NCBI RefSeq assembly: GCF_901709675.1
Contig: NC_051088.1
Coordinates: forward strand, 496,001 to 560,000
Direction: 5' to 3'
Source of the DNA: Syngnathus acus
Lineage: Eukaryota; Chordata; Actinopteri; Syngnathiformes; Syngnathidae
Length of the DNA: 64,000 nt
A model generated the notes under the pieces. That model was not told the DNA's origin. It saw only the letters and a list, made by a program, of their open reading frames with translations, and made no database searches. Every line of letters begins with the position of its first letter. The stretch's first letter is position 1. A program made the position numbers and the translations under genes. Positions 1 through 11,886 of this stretch are shown here, in pieces.

Positions 1-2635
1 TGATGGCAGTGTAGAAGGTCTTCAGAAGCTCTCGCGGCAGGTTGAACTTCTTGAGCTGTCTCAGGAAGTACAGCCTCTGCTGGGCCTTCTTCCGGACAGA
101 GTCTATGTGGCCGGTCCATTTCAGGTCCCGAGAGATTGTGGTTCCCAGGAACTTGAAGGTGTCTGTGGAGGGAATAGTATTACTGCGGATAGTGAGGGGT
201 AAAAGTGGTGAAGGGTCTCGCCTGAAATCCACTGTCATCTCCACGGTCTTGAGCGGGTTCAGCTCCAGATGGTTTTGGCTGCACCAGTGGACCAGCCATT
301 CCACCTCCTGTCTGTACGCAGTCTCATCACCGTCCTGGATCAGTCCGATGAGAGTGGTGTCGTCTGCATACTTCAGGAGCTTCACAGGAGAGTCACCTGA
401 GGAGAAATCATTGGTGTAGAGAGAGAAGAGCAGTGGGGAGAGGACGCACCCCTGAAGGGCTCCAGTATTGGTGGTCCGGGTGTCAGATGTGATGCCCCCC
501 AGCCTCACACGCTGTCTCCTGTTGGTCTGGAAGCTGGTGATCCACTGACAGGTGGAGGCAGGCACCGCAAGCTGGATGAGCTTCTGTTGGAGGATGTCAG
601 GAGCGATGGTGTTGAACGCCGAGCTGAAGTCCACGAACAGAATCCTGGCGTACGTTCCTGGGGTGTCCAGGTGGTGCAGGATGTAGTGCAGTCCCATGTT
701 GACCGCATCATCCACTGACCTGTTTGCCCGGTAGGCAAACTGGAGGGGGTCAAGCAGGGGACCCGTGACCTCCTTCAGGTGGTTCAGCACTAACCTCTCG
801 AAAGATTTCATGACCACAGATGTCAGTGCGACGGGTCTATAGTCATTCAAACCTGTGATGGCGGGCTTCTTGGCCACTGGAACGATGGTGGAGCGCTTGA
901 AGCACGAGGGCACCTCACAAAGCTCCAGAGAACGGTTGAAGATCCGTGCAAAGGTGGGCGCCAGCTGCTCAGCGCAGACTTTCAAGCAGGAAGGTGACAC
1001 GCCGTCTGGGCCCGGTGCCTTCCTGGTCTTTTGTCTCCGGAACATCTGGCGCACTTCCTCCTCGCGGACCTTTGAGTGCGGGCGCGGCCTCTGCAAGAGA
1101 GAGAGTGGGTGACAACGATGATAGAGGTGTGGACAGAGCAGTTGTGGGGAGAGGTGAGTATGTAGATTGTGCTGCAGGAAGTCCCGTTGTGTGGGAGGAC
1201 CGATCAAACCTGCAGTAGAACTTGTTTAGCTGGTTAGCAAGCCTTGGGCTCTCCACAGGACGGGGGGGGGTCGTTTCTTGTAGCCCGTGATGCTCTGCAG
1301 ACCTTTCCACACTGTTGAGGGATCAGGATTGGCAGAGAGGTGTCTCTTCAGGTTCTCCCCGTAACACCTCCTGGCTTTCCTGACCTCTCGGTTCAGTGTG
1401 TTTCTGGTCTGCCTGAACAGGTCGCGGTCGCCGCTCCTGTAGGCCTCCTCCTTGACTTTGCGCAGCCTCCTGAGGTTCGGTGTAAACCAAGGTTTGTCGT
1501 TGTTGTACGTGCAGAAGGTCTTAGTCTGCACACAGAGATCCTCACAAAAACTGATGTATGATGTGACAGTGTCAGTGAGTTCATGCAAGTCTGAAGTTGC
1601 AGCTTCGAAAGCTCCCCAATCGGTGCAGTCAAAGCAGGCTTGGAGGTCCTGCCTTGACTCCACTGTCCACTTCCTCACAGTCCTCACCACAGGCTTAGAA
1701 GTTTTTAGTTTCTGCCTGTAGGCCGGGATCAGATGAACTAGACAGTGGTCCGAGAGTCCTAAAGCTGCACGAGCCGCAGAGTGGTATGCATCCTTGATCA
1801 CGATGTAGCAGTGGTCCAGAGTCTGTGCCCCTTTGGTGGGACACGTTACGTGCTGTCTGTATCTGGGGAGTTCGTGTGCGAGGTTCGCCCTGTTAAGATC
1901 ACCCAGAACAATGATTAGTGAGTTTGGTAGAAGTTTCTCCATGTCTGTTACCTGGTCAGCCAGCATCTGCGTGGCTTCACTCGCACGTGCGTGTGGTGGG
2001 ATCCCGTGGTGAATAGAACGGCCGGCAGTTTATGAAAAGTGTTTCTAGGAGAGGGCTGCAAAACTCTTTCAACACCGTGACATCAGTACACCAACGTTCA
2101 TTAATGTAGAAACAGACCACCTCCCTTTGATTTTCAGGAGAGCTCCGCGCTGCGATCTGCTCGCGTTAGCCTGAACCCGGCTAGCTCCACGGCGTGGTGG
2201 GGGGTTCGTTCGCTGAGCCACGTTTCCACAAAGCACAGCGCGGCGGATCTGCTGAAGTCCGTGTTCCTTGAAGTGAGGAGCAGCAGTTCGTCCATCTTGT
2301 TCGCCAGGGAGCGGACATTCGCCAGATGAATTGACGATAGGGCAGAACGGAACTCTCTCTGCCTCAGCCTTACGAGTACTCCGGGTCGTTTTCCACGCCG
2401 CCGTCGTCGCGCTAGCTTGTACAGCACCGCCGCTCCGGCTAGAATCTCAGACAAACAGTCTGAATTGGAGAGAACAGGAGAGAAAATACCAGAAGAAGAC
2501 TGTCCGATGTTTAACAGCGCTTCTCTGGTAAAAGTGATCCGGGATGGACAGCAGAGGACACAGAAAACACACAAAATAAGACAAAAAAACGAGAGCGACT
2601 CACCGTGGCTGCCATCCGCGGCGCCATCATATGAC
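1..2635 (-). mobile_element. Rex1/Babar-type LINE, copy A (3' end cut by window edge)
   Basis: Non-LTR retrotransposon of the Rex1/Babar (L2/CR1 superclade) type, read on the minus strand. From the 5' end near 2635 inward it shows an N-terminal leader (2134-2630), the endonuclease (about 1860-2330, with a GDLNRANLAH block near 1895), the endonuclease-RT linker (1226-1850) and RT palm segments with FSSAFNT-like coding near 620 and the motif C region near 360. Frameshifts separate the blocks, so no full polyprotein remains. Bases 1-1740 are nearly the same as 23828-25550 (copy B). The clade name rests on remembered Rex1-like motifs; an L2-related name is the main alternative. Confidence 0.85.
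1226..1966 (-). pseudogene. LINE endonuclease C-terminus and linker fragment
   Basis: A 246-codon open stretch of copy A. It begins in the endonuclease (GDLNRANLAH, then [13 protein letters not shown], holding the SDH catalytic pair) and runs through the basic linker ([25 protein letters not shown]) toward the RT. The same segment recurs in copy B at 25036-25560. It is broken off from the RT by frame changes, so it is a relic and not a working enzyme. Confidence 0.75.
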
Positions 2636-2799
2636 GTAATTTCCATCAGGTCACCCCTATGTCAAGCTTTAACACCATCTCCTGGTGAAATTTTGAACTA
2701 CTACATGTTTTGGGATAGCCAATGTACCTGGGCCAAATTCAATACCTAATTTTACACCATCTCGTACCACCATGCCACTTGACAAGTGCGGATGAATAA

Positions 2800-3185
2800 T
2801 TCAACGTCAGATTATTCAAACTGTACAGAGGATGTAGACAGGGCTGTTGTCTGTCTTCTTATCTTTTCGACTTGGCAATTGAACCATTGGCAATAGCTCT
2901 CAGAGGGGATAACATGATTGCTGGAATTTCTCGAGAGGGAATCACTCACAATGTTTCCCTCTCTGCAGACGATTTATTGCTGTATATTTCCAATCTGTCT
3001 GTGTCCGTACCTCGGCTGCTCGAAGTACTTAATGAATTTGGCAATTTATCAGGATACAAATTAAATTATCCAAAGAGCTGTTCCCAATCAACAACATTGT
3101 TTAAGACTTCTCTGTTTATCCCTTTAAGGTGGAAAAAGATTCATTTAAATACTTGGGTATTGTCACCCGCACAATGCATGGATTA
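2800..3185 (+). mobile_element. L1-clade LINE fragment, left part
   Basis: Plus-strand coding remnant of an L1-type reverse transcriptase. Translation gives an LYRGCRQGC-like stretch followed by LFDLAIEPLAIALR, a SADDLLLYIS motif C (normally YADD) and SGYKLNYPKS, the usual L1 order of motif B, C and D. It stops at 3185, where a Rex3 element is inserted, and the same L1 frame family resumes at 6482. The 160 bases before it (2640-2800) match nothing I recognise. Confidence 0.75.
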
Positions 3186-6100
3186 TCCATTCAATCATCC
3201 ATTTTCTTCCGCTTATCCAGGGTCGGGTTGCGGGGGCAGCAGCTTTAGGAGGGACTTCCGGACTTCCCTTTCCCCAGCCACTTCATCCAGCTCATCCCAG
3301 GGATCCCAAGACGTTCCCAGGCCAGCCGAGAGACATAGTGTCTCCAGCCTGTCCTGGGTCATCCACGGGGTCTCCTACCGGTGGGACATGCCCGGAACAC
3401 CTCCCCAGGGAGGCGTCCAGGAGGCATCCTGATGAGATGCCCGAGCCACCTCATCTGGCTCCTCTCATCGTGGAGGACCAGCGGCTCTACTCCGAGTCTC
3501 TCCCGGATGACCGAGCTTCTCACCTTATCTCTAAGGGAGAGCCTGGACACCCTGCGGAGGAAACTCATTTTGGCCGCTTGTATCCGGGATCTCGTTCTTT
3601 CAGTCACGACCCATAGGTCATGACCATAGGTGAGGGTAGGAGCGTAGATCGACCGGTAAATTGAGAGCCTTGCCTTTTGGCTCAGCTCTCTTTACCACGA
3701 CGGACCGGTACAGAGTCCGCATTACTGCCGACGCTGCACCGATCCGCCTGTCGATCTCACGCTCCATCCTGCCCTCACTCGTGAACAAGACCCCAAGATA
3801 CTTAAACTCCTCCACTTGGGGCAGGATCTCATCCCCGATCCGGAGAGGGCATTCCCCCGAGGACAATGGACTCGGATTTGGAGGTGCTGACTCTCATTCC
3901 GACTGCTTCACACTCGGCTGCGAACCGCTCCAGTGAGAGCTGGAGATCAAGAAGCCAACAGCACCATGTCGTCTGCAAAAAGCAGAGACGCGATGCTGAG
4001 GTCCCCAAACCGGACACCCTCAATGCCTCGGCTGCGCCTAGAAATTCTGTCCACAAAAATTATGAACAGAATCGGTGACAAAGGGCAGCCTTGATGGAGT
4101 CCAACCCTCACTGGGAACGAATCCAACTTACTGCCAGAAATGCGGACCAAACTCTGGCATCGGTGATACAGGGACCGAACCGCCCTTCTCAGTTGGCTCG
4201 GCACCCCGTACTCCCGAAGCACCCTCCACAGAACTTCCCATCGGACACGGTCGAACGCCTTCTCCACAAAACACATGGGGACTGGTTGAGCAAACTCCCA
4301 TGCCCCCTCGAGTATCCTGCCGAGGGTGTAGAGCTGGTCCACTGTTCCACAGCCAGGACGAAAGCCACACTGCTCCTCCTGAATCCGATGTTCGACCTCC
4401 CGACGGACCCTCCTCTCCAGCACCCCTGAATAGACCTTACCAGGGAGGCTGAGGAGTGTGATTCCCCTGTAATTGGAACACACCCTCCGGTCCCCCTTCT
4501 TAAAGAGGGGAACCACCACTCCAGTCTGCCAATCCAGAGGCACCATCCTCGATGTCCACGCAATGTTGTAGAGGCGTGTCAGCCATGACAGCCCCACAAC
4601 ATCCAGAGCCTTTAAGAACTCCGAGCGGATCTCATCCACCCCTGGGGCCTTGCCCTCAAGGAGTTTTTTAAGTACCTCAGTGACTTCGACCCCAGAGATT
4701 GGCGAGTACGCCTCAGAGTCTCCAGGCCCTGCTTCCACAATGGAAGGCGTGTAGGTGGAATTGAGGAGGTCTTCGAAGTATTCTCCCCACCGACTCATGA
4801 CGTCCCGAGTCAAAGTCAGCAGCACGCCATCTCCACTGTAAACAGTGTTGACGTTGCACTGCTTCCCCCTCCTGAGACGCCGTATGGTGGACTAGAATTT
4901 TCTCGAATTCATCCGGAAGTCATTCTCCATGGCCTCGCCAAACTCCTCCCACGCCCGGGTTTTTGCCTCAGCAACCGCCGAAGCCACGTTCTGCTTGGTC
5001 ATCCGGTACCTGTCAGCTGCCTCCGGAGTCCCGCAGGCCAAAACGGCCCGATAGGACTCCTTCAGCTTGACGGCATCCCTTACCGCCGGTGTCCACCAGC
5101 GGGTTCGGTGATTGCCGCCACGACAGGCACCAACGACCTTACGGCCACAGCTCCGGTCGGCTGCCTCAACAATGGAGGCGCGGAACATGGTCCACTCGGA
5201 CTCAATGTCCCCCGCCTCCTCCGGAATGCTCTGATGGAGGTGGGAGTTTAAGCTCTTCCTGACAGGGGATTCTGCCAGACGTTCCCAGCAGACCCTCACA
5301 GTACGTTTGGGCCTGCCAGGTCGGACCGGCATCTTCCCCCACCATCAGAGCCAACCCACCACCAGGTGGCCCTTCGCTTCACCCGAGTGTCCAAAACATG
5401 CGGCCGCAAATCCCATGACACGACTACAAAGTCAATCATCGAACTGCAGCCCAGGGTGTCTTGGTGCCAAGTGCACACATGGACACCCTTATGCTTGAAC
5501 ATGATGTTCATCATTGACAATTCGTGTCGAGCACAAAATTCCAATAATAGAACACCGCTCGGGTTCAGATCGGGGGGCCGTTCGTCCCAATCAAGCCCTT
5601 CCAGGTCTCACTGTCATTGCCCACGTGAGCATTAAAGTCACCCAGTAGAACAATGGAGTCCCCAGAAGGAGCGCTCTCCAGAACTTCTTCCAGGGAGTCC
5701 AAAAAGGGTGGGTACTCTGAGCTGCCGTTTGACACAAATGACACAAACAACAGTCAGAACCATCCCCCCACCCAAAGGCGGAGGGAGGCTACTCTCTCGT
5801 TCACCGGGGTGAACCCCAATGTGCAGGCGCCCAGCTGGGGGGCAATAAGTATACCCACACCTGCTCGACGCCTCTCACCGTAGGCAACTCCAAAGTGGAA
5901 GAGAGTCCAGCCCCTCTCGAGAGGGCTTGTACTGGAACCCAAACTGTGCGTGGAGGCAAGTCTGACTATGTCTAGTCGGAACTTTTCTGCCTCGCACACT
6001 AGCTCGGGCTCTTTTCCAGCCAGAGAGGTGACATTTCATGTCCCAAGAGCCAGCTTCTGCAGCCGGGGATCGGACCGCCAAGGTCCCTGCCTTTGGCCGC

Positions 6101-6469
6101 CGCCCAGCTCACAATGCATCCGACCCCTTTGGCCCCTCCCACAGGTGGTGAGCCCATGGAAAGGGGGACCCACATTTCCTTTTCGGTCTGTGCCCGGCCG
6201 GGCCCCATGGGCGAAGGCGCTCGCCTTCAAGCCCCACCTCCAGGCCTGGCTCCAGAGGGGGGCCCCGGTGACCCGCGTCCGGGCGAGGGAAGTTTGTGTC
6301 CATATATCTTTTTAATCATAAGGGGCTTTTTGAGCCGTGCGTTGTCTGGCCCCTCACCTAGGACCCTTTTGCCATGGGTGACCCTACCAGGGGCATGAAG
6401 CCCCAGACAACATGGCTCCTAGGACACGCAAACCCCTCCACCACGGTAAGGTGACGACTCACGAAGGGG
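3186..6469 (-). mobile_element. Rex3 (RTE clade) LINE, near full length
   Basis: Non-LTR retrotransposon inserted into the L1 fragment. The 12-bp duplication ATGCATGGATTA flanks it at 3174-3185 and 6470-6481, which fixes both ends. On the minus strand the order is 5' region (6000-6469), endonuclease (about 5300-6000, with [12 protein letters not shown] near 5610), linker (4900-5330), RT (3947-4825: KAPGVDEIR, CGFRPGCGTVDQL, FADDMVLLAS) and C-terminus (3350-3866). From memory, bases 4073-4093 and 4512-4531 match the classical Rex3 RT primer sites. Several frameshifts make it inactive. Confidence 0.93.
3947..4825 (-). pseudogene. Rex3 reverse transcriptase domain, degenerate
   Basis: A 292-codon open segment of the Rex3 polyprotein covering RT fingers to palm. 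Motif C (FADDMVLLAS) is intact. Motif A reads MCFVEKAFDRV, whereas relatives have a short FVDLEKAFDRV form, so two residues including the first catalytic Asp are missing. Upstream and downstream domains are in other frames. The host copy therefore cannot encode an active enzyme. Confidence 0.8.
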
Positions 6470-6481
6470 ATGCATGGATTA

Positions 6482-7950
6482 CGTGCTTGTAATTTTGATA
6501 TATTGTTAGAAATCTATTGTACCAATACCAATCTCCAAATACCAATCTCTTTGACAGGCAGAATCAATATTATCAAAATGGCTATTTTGCTGAAATTCCT
6601 TTAGGTATTTCCTGTTTTTCTCACAAAGTCAATTTTCAAAAAATTAGACACTTCAATATCTTCATTTATATGGAACAACTCAAACCCTCAAATGAAAAAT
6701 ACTTTTCTAGAGGGGCCCAAAGAGGCTGCTGGACTTGGACTGCCTAATTTCCTCTTTAATTATTGGGCATCAAATATTGTTAAAGTGCTCCACTGGAAAC
6801 ATTTTTATGAGTACAACGAGGGTGAAATTTGGGCACAAATGGAGCTGATGACCAACCCGATATCATGGTTAACTTCCCTGGTGCCCCATGACAAAAAGCA
6901 ACCAATAACCAACCCAATTGTGCCTAATCTCTTAAAATATGGTTTGCATTTAGACAGCATTTCCCTCTCCGGCAGGTGGGCAAGCATTTTCCTATATCGT
7001 CTAACCCTTTCTTTGTACCATCTGTGACTAATAAGGCATTCCAATGCTGGCACAACAAGGGTTTGAAGTCCTTTAATGAACTTTTCTTAAATTATACATT
7101 TAAATCATTGGAACTTTTAACTAGAGAGTGTGACATACCAGCTTATTTAGATATCTGCAAATATGTACTTTTTCGAAAAGACTATTTCCTTCTTTTCCTT
7201 ATTTACCGCTCAAAAGTTCATTGGATGTAATTAAAGACACAGATCCACTTGGGAAGAGACGCATTTCACCTCTCTACAAATGAATCCAAAACTTGAAACC
7301 TATGACTTGGGGAAAAAAACTAGAAATGCTTGGGAGAAAGATGTTAAATCTGTCATATCGGCTGAAATAAGATAATAGATGATTTATCTTGTCTGACGCG
7401 CGTACACACCTCCTCTCTATGTATACGTCATGGCTTGATACAATTCAAGGTGCTCCACCGGCTTCACTATTAGCAAAGATTTTTCCAGGGATAGATCCTT
7501 CATGTCCCAGATGGAGTCATGCTCCAGCCACTGAAGGGCATATGTTGTGGTCTTGCCATGCCTTGGATAATTACTGGGGAAATATATTTCAGGTACTATC
7601 ACGCATTTGACTTAATAAGCATAAGACTTAAACTCGAACTTCCGTACTACTACTTTTGGTGCAACACCACCACACTACAAGTGTAATAGACATCAGGAAG
7701 ATGCTATTGCATTTGTTACTTTACTTGCTCACAGGCTCATTTTATCAGTGGAAATCTGGCAAGGCCCCTCCATTTACACAATGGCCAAAAGAGGTGCTTT
7801 TGTTTCTTCCATTAGAAAAGTTGTGTTACCGTCTCAACAAAAATTATCTGTGACCTGGAACCCATTTGTGGATTACGTGAAAATATTTTCTTTCGAGGTT
7901 TAGAATATTGGTTGTGTACATCTGTGAAGATCATATCCCCGCGAGCATTT
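6482..7950 (+). mobile_element. L1-clade LINE fragment, right part
   Basis: Continuation of the 2800-3185 L1 fragment after the Rex3 insertion. Conceptual pieces include LDRQNQYYQNGYF/ILPKFLY-like thumb sequence, FLEGPKEAAGLGLPNF (6692-6740), YWASNIVKVLHWKHF (6760-6810) and a typical L1 C-terminus with LLTGSFYQWKSGKAPPF (7720-7780). Frameshifts are frequent. The 3' limit near 7950 is set only by the start of the palindrome array. Confidence 0.75.
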
Positions 7951-7952
7951 TG

Positions 7953-8212
7953 ACGTCTAATAGACGTCTATTAGACGTCTACATGCTACCCAGACGTCTC
8001 GGCTAAAACAAGTCTAAAAAGGTCTAAAAGTGAAATAAAAATAGACGTCTATGCCGTAGACGTCTATAGCATCTATTAGACGTCTATATGTGAAAGTTTC
8101 TTAGACGTCTACGGTATAGACGTCTATTAGACGTCTTTTAGACGTCTATATGTGAAAGTTATTTAGACGTCTACGGGATAGACGTCTATTAGACGTTTAT
8201 TGAGTAGACGGT
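7953..8212. repeat. Array of the 8-bp palindrome AGACGTCT
   Basis: About twelve perfect AGACGTCT palindromes (each with a GACGTC core) in 260 bases, plus decayed forms. Larger units of about 60 bp recur at 8075-8135 and 8137-8200, each holding TATATGTGAAAGTT followed by a TTAGACGTCTACGG-type block. It lies between the L1 3' end and a SINE. I do not recognise the family. Confidence 0.85.
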
Positions 8213-8230
8213 CGAATGATGGTTAATACC

Positions 8231-8535
8231 AGCTCAGTGACCTAGTGGTAGAGTGTCCGCCCTGAGAATGGAAGGTTGTGGGTTCAAACCCTGACCGGGT
8301 CATACTAAAGACTATAAAAATGGGACCCATTGCCTCCCTGCTTGGCACTCAGTATCAAAGGTTGGAATTGGGGGGTTAGATCACCAAATGATTCCCGAAC
8401 GCAGCACCGCTGCTGCTCACTGCTCCCCTCTCCCCCAGGGGATGGATCAAAATCACACGGGGATGGGTTAAATGCAGAGGACAAATTTCACCACACCCAG
8501 ATGTCTGTGTGACGATCATTGGGACTTTAACTTAA
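8231..8535 (+). mobile_element. tRNA-derived SINE
   Basis: The 5' part has an A-box-like CCTAGTGGTAGAGTG (8251-8265) and a B-box GGTTCAAACCC (8281-8291) at tRNA spacing, typical of an internal Pol III promoter. A body of about 230 bp follows, ending in an ACTTTAACTT-type tail near 8535. This structure is common among acanthomorph tRNA SINEs. I do not name the family. Confidence 0.8.
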
Positions 8536-8539
8536 CTTT

Positions 8540-9153
8540 CATACCTATTAGCGTGATTAGCGCTAATCGCGCTAATAGCTAGTGATCATTTGAACATCTA
8601 GACATCTATTCAACATTGAGGTTCTCTTCAATACATTTAACCTGTGATCCTTACCTTTGTGTAGTTCCAGGATGTTGTGAAAATGCATTTGATTCGTGAT
8701 GGTCCACGGTGTGAAAATTAAAAAATTTTAACATAAAAATAGGTTTCAGTAACAGTCATACTTATGTTAGCTGCAGATATAAATACACCTTTTGATGTTA
8801 AAATTAACCAAAACGATAATTGAACCTAAATTTAAAAAAATTTCAAACATTATCCAACCATCACAAATATAAATGTGCAATGTTTTTAAATCATATGTTT
8901 AAAAATGTAAAAATATACATACACTGTTAAAAAATGGGGGCTATTTAATAGAACAAAACTACTAAGTTACAATATAAATATATACATACTTTATGTAGGA
9001 CATATCAAATAAACAAAATAACCAGCTCGGTGAAACACAAGGCGGAAACAATATAAACATCACTCTCTTGTGGGGTTTTGATAGCCCCCTTTGCTACTCA
9101 GAGCCTGTTTTAATTTTAAAGCCATTGCGGTCCTTGTTTCATCATCCGTGGCC
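8540..9153. other. AT-rich intronic sequence, no feature seen
   Basis: No open reading frame, RNA gene or recognisable repeat was found. The sequence is rich in A and T and ends at the TCTGT target duplication of the chromovirus. Confidence 0.5.
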
Positions 9154-9158
9154 TCTGT

Positions 9159-9465
9159 TGTAAGGGAGCAGATAGTACAGCCAAGTGCGTAGCGACAGAG
9201 ACTTTATTGTGGGGGAAAGATGGGAATAGCTGGCGCTGGAGCGGCAATCTGGCTGGGGTGGACAGGCAATTCTGCGGGATTTCCAAATTGTTAAGCGAGT
9301 CAGGTTCACAGGGACTGATGAGCGAAGCAGCATCACGGGACAGACTGACACTCGGGTCTGCGCTGGCGGCGCTGATATAGCACTGTCAATGAGCCCGTGG
9401 CAGGTGGCGGCGATTCCGCTGACAGGGGGGCGTGGTCGTGTCGCAGGTGGCGCCAGCACGTGACA
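9159..9465 (-). repeat. 3' LTR of the chromovirus
   Basis: 307 bp, TG...CA ends, matching 13438-13744. It keeps the TATA-like GATATA (9374-9379, plus-strand reading), the predicted start ACAGACTGAC (9340-9349, plus-strand reading) and a poly(A) signal read as AATAAA on the minus strand. The bases just inside (9466-9485) are a purine-rich GTGGTGGGGGGTTC on the minus strand, the likely polypurine tract. Confidence 0.95.
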
Positions 9466-9554
9466 GAACCCCCCACCACAAGGGACGGCTCCCGACATCC
9501 CCAGGAACCAAAACAAAAAAAGAAGGCAACCCCCCAGACGACCTGCAGGGGAGG

Positions 9555-10403
9555 TCAGTACTCCGCCGAAGCGTCCGACTCCTCGCCGGACGCAGGATCG
9601 ACGGACGCGGGAGCAGAAGACCCCGGTGGCGGCGGACAAGGCCGCCCCGGACCCTCACCCCTGGTCCCCTCGTCCCCCCTCGGGCGCCCGCGCCGAGGAC
9701 CCGGTTGGTCCGGATGACAGCGATGGAACTCCGTGATGAGCGAACGGTCGAGTATCCAGCGGCTCGGCACCCAGGAGCGGTGCGCGTCGTCATAACTCTC
9801 CCAATCCACGAGGTATTGGAGGCCACGACCGCGCCGCCGCGATCGGAGCAAGGAGCAGACGGCGTAAGCCGGACCCCCATCGACGAGCTGGGGCGGCGGC
9901 GGCGGGTCGGGCGCCGGCGCGCTCTTAAAGATGGGCCACACACGGGACACGTGGAACGTGGGGTGAACCTTCATGGAATCTGGAAGGAGAAGACGGACGG
10001 CGGACGGGCCAATCACCTTCTGAATAGGGAACGGTCCATCAAAGCGGGGCGCCAGCTTGCGGGATCCCGCACGCAGCGGCAAATCCCGCGTCGAGAGCCA
10101 CACACGCTGCCCCACTCTGTACTCCGGAGCCGGCGTCCGGCGCTTGTTCGCCTGGCGGGCGTAGCCTGAAACAGAGCGGAGAAGAGTGATCCGGGCCCTC
10201 GCTCAGGCTCGATGACAACGGTGGACACAAGCCTGGGCCGACGGGCACGCCGCACCACGCTCCTGGTGGGCAAGCAAGGGTGGCTGGTACCCGAAAACGC
10301 AGTGGAAAGGCGAAAGTCCCGTGGCCAAGCTGGGGAGGGAATTGTGAGCATACTCTACCCAGGGAAGCTGTTGGACCCACCCGCGCTGGTCCCCGGCGGC
10401 CAT
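9555..10403 (-). pseudogene. Chromovirus integrase C-terminus with chromodomain
   Basis: On the minus strand, [19 protein letters not shown] (near 10350) ends the integrase core. A frame change leads to the GPY/F module ([21 protein letters not shown], near 10035) and a chromodomain, with [19 protein letters not shown] near 9800. In chromoviruses this module steers integration to marked chromatin. The aromatic positions typical of the cage (Y, W, W) are visible. Confidence 0.87.
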
Positions 10404-10406
10404 GCA

Positions 10407-11800
10407 TCAGAGGGACCTGCCCAGTTCCTGGTTCAGGCGCTCCGCTTGACCATTGGACTGAGGGTGAAACCCCGAGGAGAGGCTGGCCGTAGTGCCGAGG
10501 AGTCGGGAGAACTCCGCCCAGAAGGTGGAAGCGAATTGTGGACCTCGGTCTGACACGATGTCTTGTGGGAGACCATGGAGTCGAAACACCTCCCGCACCA
10601 TGATGAATGCAGTCTGCTTCGCAGATGGGAGCTTAGGCAGAGGAATGAAATGTGTTATCTTGCTGAAACGGTCCACCACCGTGAGGACCACCGTGTTTCC
10701 TTCTGAGGGGGGGAGGCCCGTGACAAAGTCGACCGACAGGTGAGACCAGGGACGCCGGGGAACCGGCAAGGGTTGAAGCAGCCCGGCCGGAGGTCGAGTA
10801 GACGTCTTACAGCGGTTACAAATTGAGCAGGCTCTGACGTAATTTCCGATGTCATAGTTCCGTTCTGAGGCTGACAAGCGGCGAGAAAAGAAGGCACACG
10901 GGTGGAGACGATCGTCTTGGCGGCTACGTTGGGACAGCACCGCCCCGACACCCACGTTCGAGGCGTCCACCTCGACCACGAACTGTCTGTCGGGCTCGGG
11001 GACTCGGAGGATGGGAGCGGATGTGAATCTCCTCTTAAGCTCCTGAAATGCCTGTTCTGCCCGTTCCGTCCATTTGTACGGGGAGGCGGGGCTGGTAAGG
11101 GCGGTGAGGGGCGCGGTCACCGTGCTGTATCCACGGATAAAGCGGCGATAAAAGTTCGCGAATCCTAAGAACTGTTGCAGCCGCTTGCGTCTTTCGGGAA
11201 CAGGCCATGACGTGACCGCTTGCACCTTCCCAGGGTCCATTTCGATGGATCCCTCACGCACCACGTAGCCGAGGAATTTGACAGAAGGTGCGTGGAACTC
11301 GCACTTCTCTGCCTTCACGTAGAGCGGATTCTCCAGGAGGCGGCGCAGCACCGCCCGAACATGCCTGATGTGCTCAGGGAGCGAGCGGGAGAAGATGAGG
11401 ATGTCGTCCAAATAAACGAACACGAATTTGTCCAGCATGTCTCGTAAAACGTCATTTATCAAGGACTGGAAAACCGCTGGGGCGTTGGTGAGCCCAAATG
11501 GAACCACCAAGTACTCGTAGTGTCCGCTCGGGGTGTTGAAAGCCGTCTTCCACTCGTCTCCCTCCCGGATGCGGATCAGGTGGTAGGCGTTGCGAAGATT
11601 CAGCTTTGTGAAGATGGTGGCACCCTGAAGGCTCTCGGAGGCGGAAGAAAGAAGAGGCAGAGGGTATCGGTTCTTTATAGTGATCTTGTTTATTCCCCGG
11701 TAGTCGACACACGGGCGGAGCGTGCCCTCCTTCTTCTTCACGAAGAAGAAACCCGCTCCAGCAGGCGAATAGGACGGCCAGGGTCTCCCGGATGTATTCC
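10407..11800 (-). pseudogene. Chromovirus RT - truncated RNase H - truncated integrase
   Basis: RT motifs run in order: [18 protein letters not shown] (near 11690), [26 protein letters not shown], then YLDDILIFS (near 11410), the catalytic pair. RNase H starts normally ([18 protein letters not shown]) but after RNYDIGN the frame runs directly into [12 protein letters not shown], the second half of the integrase zinc region. So the rest of RNase H and the integrase HH part are deleted in frame near 10850. The integrase core follows with VDFVTGL, SDRGPQF and [12 protein letters not shown]. The enzyme cannot be active. Confidence 0.92.
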
Positions 11801-11886
11801 TCCATAGCCCGGCGCTCAGGAGCGGACAGGGAGTAGACGCGTCCCTTGGGAGGGAAGGTGCCGGGATACAGATCGATGGCGCAATA

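Noticed and set aside
6093-6398. Pro/Gly-rich readings at the Rex3 5' end on both strands
   Set aside because: GC-rich 5' region of the LINE; the minus-strand endonuclease frame explains the coding signal nearby.
7953-8212. CRISPR array
   Set aside because: Palindromes overlap in AT-rich sequence without uniform repeat-spacer structure, and the host is a vertebrate.
9432-10169. 245-codon plus-strand reading across the chromovirus 3' region
   Set aside because: It is antisense to the integrase C-terminus and chromodomain and has no recognisable motif.
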